Assembly: GCA_001872985.1 (NCBI GenBank)
Contig: MNYA01000500.1
Span: 1 to 13,332 of the forward strand
From: a bacterium CG2_30_54_10
GTDB taxonomy: Bacteria > Muiribacteriota > Ozemobacteria > Ozemobacterales > Ozemobacteraceae
Length of the DNA: 13,332 nucleotides
Direction of reading: 5' to 3'
How positions within the stretch are numbered: position 1 is the first letter of the stretch; each line of letters opens with the position of its first letter. The position numbers and the translations under genes were made by a program. Shown piece by piece: positions 9,301 to 13,332 of the stretch. A model generated the notes under the pieces. It was not told where the DNA came from. It ran no database searches and saw only the letters and a list, made by a program, of their open reading frames with translations.

Positions 9301-12300
9301 CTCGATCCGAATCCAGGACACGCTTGGAAATATCAGCTCCTTCAAAAAAACCGTGGTCTACGATGCGGACGCTCCGAACGTCTCCTCGTTCAGTCTTACC
9401 AACGTTTCCGACGCCACGCCTTCGCAGACGATCTTTTATTACAACGATCAGATCCAGGGCGCTATCAAATTCGCGATCACGACGAGCGCGACCGATTCTC
9501 AGAGGCTCCTTGTCGCATCCGGAACGGCGACCACAACATTCACCCTGACGCCCACGGTCACGCCTACGGGTTTCACGACAACCCAGACCCTGTCGCAGGC
9601 GCTCGGTTTCAGCCCCGGAACGTACGGCATCACCATGGTCGATATGGCCGGAAACTTCGCCACCGGAACGGCATGGGCAAAGACTCTCATCATCGACCGG
9701 ACGAAGCCCACGGTTGCCACGCTTACCTCCCTCCCGCCCATACCCCTTTACACGCTGGCTTCAGGCGCGGCCACATTCACGGTAACCTTCAGCGAGCCGA
9801 TGAACATGGTCTCCGCGACCCCGACCTTGTCGCTATCGACGGGCACCCAGACGATCCCTTGCTCTTTCATGAGTTGGGCAAACCCCACCCAGGCATTGTT
9901 CGTGAACGGCCAGGCAATCAACGAATCGCTGCCTCAGGGATTTTGGAACACGAACATCACCGGAACGGATCTCGCCAAAAACCCGGTTTCTCCCTCGACC
10001 CACACCGTGGAAATCAAGTCGCGAGGGCCGATCGTGGCTTCCTTCGCGGCCTATTCCCATCAGTTTACGACAGCAAGCGAAGCTGGTGAGATTCTGTTAA
10101 ACAAACCATTCAGTTTCAACGTGTCTCCAAATGCGGCTACTCTGTCGATCAGGCTGACGCAGCCTCCGGCTTCAACACCTGTTAGCATCGTATTCACTCA
10201 AGCCGGAATCGAGGTCGCTTCCTTCCAGGTTCCGTTCGACCTTTCGAATATCGGGACCTTCACGTGGGATACCGCATCCGGTCCGATTCCTGCCGCACCC
10301 ACCACCTACCTGTTGAAACTGGTCGATGGGTTCGGAAATACCAGCCGCGAGTCCTATTCCTGGACCGAGGATGCGTTAGCTCCGATCGTCGCCAACCCCG
10401 TCATTTCGGGTGGAATTATCGGAACGGACACGGTGTATTTCAATCCGGCGCTCCAAGGATCTCTTGGGGTCGCCTTCGATTCCCTGGAAACGAGCACTCC
10501 ATTGCTGCGAGTACGCGGCGCCAACACCACCGATACATACCAGATGGCGGTCGGCGGTAACATCCGTTGGGTCGGAAACTTTGACGGGCGCCACAGCCGC
10601 GGCTCGGTTCCCAAGCCCGTCGCCCCCGACGGAATGTATATTTTCGATCTCGTTGATGCGGCAGGAAATGTCGGACAGTCAGCCCTCGGAGGCGCCGTTG
10701 TCGCAACCGGAGTTCTGGACACCGTTGGGCCCATAATCTCGACGTATTCAACGCTCGTCAACGGTCAACCCCGTGGCCGTTTCGCTCCGGCGGCCGCAAG
10801 CCTCGCGATCGTTCTTACAACCGCTGAACCCCTCACTGCGACCGGAGTCTTCTGGCTGGAAGTCCGGACCGACGCCAACACCTACGTCAACCGTCTTCCC
10901 CTTCTCGCCTCCGGCGCACAGTCGGTCGCTTGGTGGGATGGAACCAAAGCTGACGGCTCGATGGCAATCGACGGCGTGTACCGGTTCTACGCGATGGATT
11001 TCACCCGGAATACCGCATCCAGCTATGTCACCGTGTTCGCGATTACCTCACCGTTCCGCCTTCTCTCGGCAACGCAGGTCACGAGCCAAACGGTCGACCT
11101 GGTCTTCAATCACGATGTCGATCCGAACAGCCTTCCGACGGCGGTGATAAGTGTTCCCGGGCAGGGAATCGCTACGATAACACTTCTCGCGAGCACCAAA
11201 CTGGAGCTGGCTCTTCTGCCAGGTCTGCAACACGGAAACTCCTACACCATCACGATCGCGCCCGGAACCCTTATTAGCCTTGATGGCGCAGCCATCACCG
11301 CTCCGAACAACTCGGCCACGCTGATAGCAGACGCGAAGGGACCGGTTCTCACGGGTGTCGGCTTCCAAGGCCTGGTCGGCCAAAAAGATTTCCAGGTGTT
11401 CTTCGATGAAAAGGTTACCCTTACCACCGCGCAGAACATCAACAACTACCGCCTTGAAACCGGCGCAACCCCCATTCCGATTTCAAATGCGATCATCACC
11501 TCCGACCAGCGCTCGGTCATTCTTTCCTCAACCGTAAATCTGAATGAGTCGCAATGGTATCTCATAAGCGCGATCGAGGTCGAGGACGCATTCCAGAACA
11601 AGAGCCTGTCCGGAGTCGCAAGTTGGTCGTTCCAGGGACGGGATCTGACACCGCCGAACTTCGACCTCGCTGCTTTCTCCAACCCCGGAAACGAGTTCGA
11701 CCTTGTCGTGGTCGCACGCTCGAACGAACCGCTTCAGGCTGCCCCGAACCTTCGGGTCGTCCAGAGCGGGGGCGCCGAGATCCAATCCACCATGGTCAAA
11801 GGCTCTACCGCCCTGAGTTACATGGCAGGTATCCATCTCAATCCGGACTCGCGTAACGCGACCCTGGTCGTGACTGGAACCGACCTCTCCGGAAACACCG
11901 GAACCAAGACGGAAAGCTTCACGGTGGCCTACATTACCGCCAGCGTTCGGACCCTCGTAAAATCCACCGATGGCAGATTCACGGCTGATTTCGGCCCGGG
12001 AAGCCTGAAAAAGGCAACCCTGGTCACTATCCTGCCGCATAATCTCGATCGGTCAGTTGCATCCGCGAACAGTCGCATCGCGCTTCCTCCTGTGCTCGGA
12101 AATCTGGTTCCCTTGAAGTATGCAACCAATGCAGCCAATGCAAAAAATGCCATGAAGTCCATGGTCTTTTGGAACAAAGTCATCATCGCGAAGACGCCTG
12201 AAACGTCCGCATCCAGCCAGGCGACGGAACTTGTCTCGACCGGCCTGTCCTACGAGCTTGGTCTTCCCGCAGGCCGCCTGACATCGCCCGTGGTACTCTC

Positions 12301-13090
12301 GATCTTAGCATCGGCGCCATCTGTCGGAAGCGGCGGAATCGCTCTCTTCAGATACGAGCCCGAACGCGCATGGGTCTTCATGTCCGGAAACCTGAAGAAC
12401 GGATCTCTGGTCGCCCAGACTTCAACCGGCGGGCTGTTCGCGGTGCTCCGCGACCGACTCGCGCCGCGCATCACACTGCTGACGAACTTCGATCCTGAAA
12501 CGAGGTTCAAGACAGCCCAGCCCCGGATCGAAGGAAAAGTTGAAGAGTTCGGGTCCGGGCTCGATTCGGACGGTCTGTCGGCAATCATCGACGACGGCCC
12601 TCAACAGCAGGTTCTCATTCAGACCGATACTTCATTCCGCTTCCTCCCGCTGGCGCCCCTGACTGGTGGGAATCACTCGCTGACTTTCCAGGTCAAGGAC
12701 CGTGCGGGTAATATTGGGAAAGTGTCCGATATCAGGTTCGCGGTGGCGGTTCCGCTTCAGATCGGGGAAATCGTGACATATCCCAATCCCGCAAGCAGAA
12801 AAGCTGTTCTACGGATTTCCGCCAACCGGAATGACATTTCGGAAGAAATGGTACAAGTGAAACTCTACGACATCGCCGGGCACAAAGTACGCACCCTGAC
12901 CGGCGTCAAACCCGTGAAAGAATCGTGGGGTGTTTCATCCAGGTTCCTATACGATATTCCTTGGGATCTTTCCAATGAAAACGGGGACGAGATCGCCAAC
13001 GGTGTCTACATTGCCCGCATTGTTCTGACCGACCCGGACAACAGCGAACGGCGCATCAAGCAATCACACAAGATCGCAGTTCTGAGGTGA
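398..13090 (+). CDS. Giant secreted Ig-like multidomain surface protein (4230 aa)
   Basis: Not a gene I can name. The N-terminus has a signal peptide (hydrophobic residues 21-35, likely cleavage after V-W-G37). Residues 38-1497 hold Ig-like modules closed by linkers of the type IDN-x-PP, with the linker Asp (or Lys) at 149, 257, 365, 478, 580, 695, 816, 930, 1046, 1153, 1256, 1375 and 1497. Residues 1500-2060 are unique sequence. Residues 2061-3444 are four copies of a three-domain super-unit. Residues 3445-4120 mix FlgD-like (WWDG at 3512), SbsA-like Ig (about 3553 and 3648) and other Ig-like modules. Residues 4128-4230 form a FlgD-Ig / type A sorting-like end. I count only about seven cysteines. 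I see no catalytic motif, SLH domain or LPXTG. A structural, adhesive or S-layer-associated role is inferred. It is followed after 3 bp by a lipoprotein gene, probably co-transcribed. The start could be 425 instead. Confidence 0.93.
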   Translation: MTNPVGGIFMFVLNQRFQRDLGLFFLVFILVGNVVWGNTPQYLSNSTIDSRGVGAAIIGDTIDYYVTFISSSSPPLPDVIQVQPYNTGSFIDMTQTSIIGNVYQYTYTYPALSAGTWNGIQSPYRFLLKNVDGPTTVIPTAILSTVLIDNQPPVTNGAMAITLNGGSFSGQTIRRNDVLVFTQDMTAAFQAGETADIDLNDWSLGTFAMTSADPHVLGGFTITTPGIDLSGNIYFQARDPNGNFLGPIAARTGVLIDTDPPVITSAVATPIPAGTARPGGSVQIDVTLAVADTVGIGVDKVTVTNAALNLNKVSLSGTSPNFTGTFIVPPSPPAVAYVGISSFSIEATDNGGNVTTGTSTIFSLDNHLLPATNGPMTITYNGGAYTGQTIRRNDILTFSQPMTAATFQAGETADIDMTEWTPDLGTYTMTSANPHVLTNFSVNVDIDDNTSRNIKFSATDPNGNTMGPIVARSGVVIDTISPAISTSSVTVTGNGRPSDQVTVTVTLATADGDTVTVTNSTLGLNKFPIASTTPGFFTGTFIIASSPTATAFNGITSFTFEIRDNGLNLASGSSPTFYMDNRLPDMPPTALASYTENRPPIDGIAIIGDTLKIWATATWDPGMTVNVYADLSPIGGTTQIGFTRSGTSSYSLPATYTISEGISEDSVAKNFRVWAVDSGSGNTIEGWTTPFLYIDNLPPKFVSSTITKISGTGASYRPGDQFRIRAQVNNLIGGELGTAGGVSAGLLKLGNTYTATEMLGPDSLNPGWFQGDFTIGNFDPATGWDSNSTVPTIYLLASDAQGNFGTSTVSLGQAIDNEPPVIASLTFDKTHNWFANEDYQTVRIWDTMNFHVQVASWATCVADLSSIQVDLSQIGGNSAQNMTSAGNGWYDWTHPNLATGTINRKDIYFPVKVTDNNGNQAVSSFTIFIDNTEPKVSQLNLNLTYIPGKTDSLPTVVNLNKNLSFTIPLTLSTPDDHATGSIDLIYVGGSATQTMGSDSVNYFYQTDTGSPGTNIEGPPGYQFTANVEDISGNHKVVQTTSGYTVDCYPPSILSATASIAITGATETASIGTNIYFIVHVANNETVVPTIDLTNIGGSAGTIMNPTSPAGWYDYTATVATGALDGSTPASWVVTVRDNVENTVSTFTSPVTVDSVPPQGSFSITVTVDANGNIYLGQPVTFTVSTSETSGTATIDLSMIGFGTSVNMPLTAGVNFTLATTTIQTSARYLNASFSAWVTDANGNGKRVFSAPIPIVDCQPPTFGTTHGIYISQTNGDNPTSAVANTNDVITVFASVSAYLDATPTARITTGTLWLTEIPLTYVSARNRHEGSFVIPGSPPSTCPLNLDALDYALNATDTVGNVATEVTGISTFTVKNILPTLASFDLYLSPNVEISSFGGNLVYNVGSGAVGYVDKLWASATLANGETISSVSLDLSAVGGPSAYSTGLVKSGSVASTSAGIDLRLFPLLDFQQVELAIKLYDQAGNPAIGSKTFWIDTKLPAVSRSEFQGTILMASFSEIFENLSTDTMNWSIVGSGTIPFTNASLTLDATDNWTWPWPQPDNFQVTLSLAHRQAIAKWDSTPIYLVAVGNATPPLTDQGGNWLPNYNSFPITITDSGWREPARISSINLTQTWPASIALNFTFDKNMATGSLDASGGVLLFNNLGNEYNQVDYTVGYVFQPGDTPTWIDPQHLQFIMSDNGRDWIARKIKVGTGAKTLKFATRLNRTFAKDDLDRPMETYSSATGSTVIIGDNRPSAPYFIYNVEQSLLPPPTAPLLDLGSRTLWLQTSDRSLLFSANFRTLEAVNPTMGLPFASNSVTTFNNKVELWDTGGLATSAVLTLKPASATLNPDWASTTMTLELTDADFSKVLSLFRNQTAHFWQLKVNTGGFQSLWSQDVEAYQLYNPGNLRVTNPTVLPASFVALAVSDPPPTKSYPAGGFAFEFEFQPAYIGTFAIPIASDTPAASIASGSTTITTGVFQGWTTRTVGTMTRYIARFTNDGPFPDDMQLWDVTADITGVTDAFGNSITTPGVTMVYDSSKRVSTMATGFSAASTTFIVDTASPTVIAFNPNDFVPLLATGTSYFQVDFSEPLDPAVGLRPILTLATTGYSIAFTLTSWSSNSAIYSNDRAITPDLPNGTWTFSISGGQDIAGNGVIASSAEVQVRTDGPNIDPSGVSLLTIQRTIDPALTLTDRPFSTLVLPEAATLTFIYQSTPLNLPHIVRYYNATNTLMGTGNVNFTGPLAGETSIDSALALLISPQPAGPATFTARIRDAAGNETGILHNIVLDTASPSLDFFQIQSQNGIGTLSSGVFYYNPAVALINLRLTCHASNATDALRLAAYSQTGIATLTPTPDLTQSSVGTYTVDFGLSYGLGTYTLSVADAAGNLHTGTAPLTLQIEATQPAVLTISPQSPPNVQGPGFANGATFTVTFSEPMDSSVMPTLELGNGVSTITMTIGTWSSTAIATTVTFLNSVAILNPAFPTGTYTFLIAGGRDRAGNLLDTNIPAAYRELYVQTSGPTPNITIYTAQPEVFVGIASVANNSFSPLVSPGIATFSITDNGYQSPGDHVLMILNGATQVGTLTFTPPATPGNIEVGTSSIPFWTTFEGGASFGPATYSIRLRDQFGNESPYGLASLTFDSLPATLISFNLSDGGHGITSDSVRYYSPRFGNASISLGTTATDPQRLVITASGSTTPTDVSCILMPAAFQISTGSGLIDNRYIFNAVDLAGNPVQGTVTSITVQVDSASPTVLTASPAVETGLPEIGNNPIGSRTFEIAFNEPMNPASTPVANLITTGQYPPATITLHFESWNGPTTAIFSNESEISITIPQGTWTYQVTGATDLAGNKLINLASGDFNLQIRSTGPNYVATLISMQTLISTFTPLIDQPFSPSTLVPPSVATISIQYLPGPFGVPHQLLVYDQNDALKSSIPVSITGNYGTSTVSATAPDFFFGIPDPGLTGPTTFSIRIQDTLGNISSFKKTVVYDADAPNVSSFSLTNVSDATPSQTIFYYNDQIQGAIKFAITTSATDSQRLLVASGTATTTFTLTPTVTPTGFTTTQTLSQALGFSPGTYGITMVDMAGNFATGTAWAKTLIIDRTKPTVATLTSLPPIPLYTLASGAATFTVTFSEPMNMVSATPTLSLSTGTQTIPCSFMSWANPTQALFVNGQAINESLPQGFWNTNITGTDLAKNPVSPSTHTVEIKSRGPIVASFAAYSHQFTTASEAGEILLNKPFSFNVSPNAATLSIRLTQPPASTPVSIVFTQAGIEVASFQVPFDLSNIGTFTWDTASGPIPAAPTTYLLKLVDGFGNTSRESYSWTEDALAPIVANPVISGGIIGTDTVYFNPALQGSLGVAFDSLETSTPLLRVRGANTTDTYQMAVGGNIRWVGNFDGRHSRGSVPKPVAPDGMYIFDLVDAAGNVGQSALGGAVVATGVLDTVGPIISTYSTLVNGQPRGRFAPAAASLAIVLTTAEPLTATGVFWLEVRTDANTYVNRLPLLASGAQSVAWWDGTKADGSMAIDGVYRFYAMDFTRNTASSYVTVFAITSPFRLLSATQVTSQTVDLVFNHDVDPNSLPTAVISVPGQGIATITLLASTKLELALLPGLQHGNSYTITIAPGTLISLDGAAITAPNNSATLIADAKGPVLTGVGFQGLVGQKDFQVFFDEKVTLTTAQNINNYRLETGATPIPISNAIITSDQRSVILSSTVNLNESQWYLISAIEVEDAFQNKSLSGVASWSFQGRDLTPPNFDLAAFSNPGNEFDLVVVARSNEPLQAAPNLRVVQSGGAEIQSTMVKGSTALSYMAGIHLNPDSRNATLVVTGTDLSGNTGTKTESFTVAYITASVRTLVKSTDGRFTADFGPGSLKKATLVTILPHNLDRSVASANSRIALPPVLGNLVPLKYATNAANAKNAMKSMVFWNKVIIAKTPETSASSQATELVSTGLSYELGLPAGRLTSPVVLSILASAPSVGSGGIALFRYEPERAWVFMSGNLKNGSLVAQTSTGGLFAVLRDRLAPRITLLTNFDPETRFKTAQPRIEGKVEEFGSGLDSDGLSAIIDDGPQQQVLIQTDTSFRFLPLAPLTGGNHSLTFQVKDRAGNIGKVSDIRFAVAVPLQIGEIVTYPNPASRKAVLRISANRNDISEEMVQVKLYDIAGHKVRTLTGVKPVKESWGVSSRFLYDIPWDLSNENGDEIANGVYIARIVLTDPDNSERRIKQSHKIAVLR
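413..419 (+). promoter_or_regulatory. Possible ribosome binding site for alternative ATG 425
   Basis: GGGGGAA ends five bases before an in-frame ATG at 425 (residue 10 of the long form). Starting there gives a compact signal peptide with no extra nine residues (MTNPVGGIF) in front. Both starts are plausible and the sequence does not decide between them. Confidence 0.4.
425..508 (+). other. Signal peptide region of the giant protein
   Basis: Residues 10-37. The n-region carries R16 and R19, followed by a hydrophobic core LGLFFLVFILVGNVV (21-35) and a V-x-G cleavage pattern before N38. This is a Sec-type signal peptide without a lipobox, so the mature protein should be released across the inner membrane and not lipid-anchored. 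Confidence 0.8.
860..1510 (+). repeat. Duplicated two-domain unit A, copy 1 (residues 155-371)
   Basis: This is a pair of Ig-like modules beginning TNGAMAIT. The first 48 residues match copy 2 at 35 positions with one single-residue gap, including the stretch GQTIRRND and F-QAGETADID. The shared DNA includes GGGGAAACAGCCGATATCGAT at 971-991, identical at 1625-1645. The second half carries the shared pattern D-x-V-T-V-T-N...L-x-L-N-K and F-T-G-T-F-I. Confidence 0.88.
1511..2137 (+). repeat. Duplicated two-domain unit A, copy 2 (residues 372-580)
   Basis: Second copy of the two-module unit at 860-1510, beginning TNGPMTIT and ending at the linker Asp 580. It is offset by 217-218 residues. It is the closest internal duplication I can see in the gene; the other modules are related only by motif. 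Diverged codons between identical residues show it is not an assembly copy. Confidence 0.88.
6587..7609 (+). repeat. Super-unit B1 (residues 2064-2404)
   Basis: First of four tandem super-units of about 345 residues. It opens with an SPT linker and an SbsA-like Ig domain with FSEPLD at 2089, followed by GQDIAGN. A second domain ends in IRDAAGNE. A third opens at a DTASPS linker, carries FYYNPA and closes with ADAAGNL before the next unit. Three D-x-x-A-G-N motifs mark three domains. Confidence 0.82.
7610..8647 (+). repeat. Super-unit B2 (residues 2405-2750)
   Basis: Second super-unit: PAVLTISP opening, FSEPMD at 2433, GRDRAGNL, a second domain with FSPLVSPGIATFSI and LRDQFGNE, and a third with YYSPRFG and VDLAGNP. 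Order and spacing match B1, B3 and B4. Confidence 0.82.
8648..9706 (+). repeat. Super-unit B3 (residues 2751-3103)
   Basis: Third super-unit: PTVLTASP opening, FNEPMN at 2781 (Asn replaces Ser), TDLAGNK, a second domain with PFSPSTLVPPSVATISI and IQDTLGN, and a third with FYYNDQ and VDMAGNF. At 353 residues it is the longest of the four. Confidence 0.82.
9707..10729 (+). repeat. Super-unit B4 (residues 3104-3444)
   Basis: Fourth and most degenerate super-unit: PTVATLTS opening, FSEPMN at 3131, GTDLAKN (Lys replaces Gly of the usual AGN), a second domain with PFSFNVSPNAATLSI and LVDGFGN, and a third with VYFNPALQG and LVDAAGNV. It ends at the DTVGP linker (P3445), after which the pattern stops. 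Confidence 0.8.
12455..12754 (+). other. Ig-like module before the C-terminal domain (residues 4020-4119)
   Basis: The region runs from RLAPRITL to about residue 4119. It reads as a bacterial Ig-like domain of the type with P-x-I-x-G-K-V, GSGLD, an IIDDG strand, LTGGNHSLTFQVKD and DRAGN. Such domains commonly sit just before FlgD-like C-terminal domains in large secreted proteins. Boundaries are approximate. Confidence 0.6.
12779..13087 (+). other. C-terminal FlgD-Ig / type A sorting-like domain
   Basis: Residues 4128-4230 show the familiar order: YPNP (4128-4131), VQVKLYDIAGHKVRTL, a W-D-L-x-N-x-N-G-D-E turn, IANGVYIARIVL and a tail ending KQSHKIAVLR. This pattern belongs to FlgD Ig-like and type IX secretion type A C-terminal domains. 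In lineages with type IX secretion it directs export and surface attachment. Whether this host has that system cannot be seen here. Confidence 0.75.
13084..13090 (+). promoter_or_regulatory. Shine-Dalgarno overlapping the stop of the giant gene
   Basis: GAGGTGA includes the TGA stop (13088-13090) of the giant gene and lies three bases before ATG 13094, with the GAGG core six bases away. This is a strong site that decides the start of the second gene. It suggests translational coupling: ribosomes terminating on the giant gene could reinitiate directly. Confidence 0.7.
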
Positions 13091-13093
13091 GAT

Positions 13094-13332
13094 ATGACAA
13101 ACCAACGACCAACTAAAATAGCAATTAACGCCAGGCTTCTCGTTTCCATCTTGTTATCGGTTCTTGTAATCGCCCTTCTTGCAACGAACGGATGCGGGGG
13201 CGGGGGCGGAGGCGGGCGGCAAGTTCTTCCGGGAGAAAACCCGATTGGCCCCGGAACCGGCACAGGAAGCGGAACCGGAACGGGCACCGGCACCGGTTCA
13301 GGAACTGGCACCGGCACCGGAACTGAGAGCCC
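13094..13332 (+). CDS. Putative lipoprotein, N-terminal part (runs off the right edge)
   Basis: 79 codons are visible. The first 14 residues are polar and basic (R5, K8, R14), followed by a hydrophobic core LLVSILLSVLVIALLA (15-30) and T-N-G-C34. This is a lipoprotein-like signal peptide, although T at -3 is a poor match to the usual Leu. C34 is followed by seven Gly (35-41), then RQVLPGENPIGP and a Gly-Thr/Ser dipeptide linker. The linker presumably tethers an unseen downstream domain. The start is supported by GAGGTGA just upstream, and the gene lies 3 bp after the giant gene's stop, so the two are probably one operon. It may be a partner or anchor for the giant protein, but that is inference. 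The function is unknown because the mature domain lies outside the window. Confidence 0.8.
   Translation, partial: MTNQRPTKIAINARLLVSILLSVLVIALLATNGCGGGGGGGRQVLPGENPIGPGTGTGSGTGTGTGTGSGTGTGTGTES
13253..13324 (+). repeat. Gly-Thr/Ser hexanucleotide-type repeat coding a linker
   Basis: Twelve Gly-Thr or Gly-Ser dipeptides in a row, written as GGN-ACN codons with synonymous variation (GGA, GGC, GGT; ACC, ACG, ACA, ACT) and two Ser. It encodes a flexible spacer behind the lipidated cysteine. The codon mixing shows it is not a perfect microsatellite, though in-frame slippage is possible. Confidence 0.8.

Noticed and set aside
614..12604. Many other open frames of 60-180 codons on both strands inside the giant gene
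   Set aside because: They overlap an intact 4230-codon frame with clear protein repeats and motifs. None shows a recognisable domain or its own ribosome site, and long shadow frames are expected in GC-rich coding DNA.
398..13090. Possible SLH or LPXTG anchoring of the giant protein
   Set aside because: No SLH-like repeats and no LPXTG followed by a hydrophobic tail. The C-terminus instead looks FlgD-Ig / sorting-like.
13006..13317. Minus-strand frame encoding a Pro-Val repeat (MPVPVPEPVPVP)
   Set aside because: It is the mirror image of the Gly-Thr linker and Gly run of the + strand lipoprotein, with no ribosome site.

Overview
The window is dominated by one giant gene. A single open frame (398-13090, + strand, 4230 codons) encodes an exported, cysteine-poor protein built almost entirely of Ig-like beta-sandwich modules. 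It begins with a signal peptide and ends in a FlgD-Ig / type A sorting-like domain. A second gene starts 3 bp after its stop and runs off the right edge. It is the N-terminus of a putative lipoprotein with a glycine run and a Gly-Thr/Ser linker. The two genes look like one transcription unit for envelope or surface proteins.

Layout. 1-331: two exact tandem copies of a 165-bp GC-rich element. Each copy has three hairpins, the last being a textbook intrinsic terminator. 332-397: short AT-richer leader with a plausible sigma70-type promoter whose -35 box starts in the T-tract of the second terminator. 398-13090: the giant gene. 13094-13332: partial lipoprotein gene.

The giant protein has visible internal history. 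Residues about 30-1500 hold about 13 modules of 102-122 residues, delimited by a recurrent [I/V]D-x-x-x-P[P] linker. Two of these modules have been duplicated as a pair (residues 155-371 and 372-580). Several modules share a D-L-S-x-I-G-G signature. Residues about 1500-2060 form a non-repetitive middle region. Residues 2061-3444 are four tandem copies of a 341-353 residue super-unit, each apparently three Ig-like domains, the first with an F-[SN]-E-P-[ML] motif as in SbsA-type Ig-like domains. Residues 3445-4120 are mixed Ig-like and FlgD-like modules. The last 100 or so residues carry YPNP and end in a sorting-like tail.

Organism. The window suggests a diderm bacterium from a lineage that uses FlgD-Ig / type IX-like C-terminal domains on secreted proteins, such as candidate phyla like Riflebacteria or Wallbacteria, or members of the FCB group. 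This rests only on domain style. There is no rRNA or housekeeping gene here to settle it. I see no catalytic domain, SLH repeat or LPXTG motif, so a structural or adhesive surface role is inferred, not shown.
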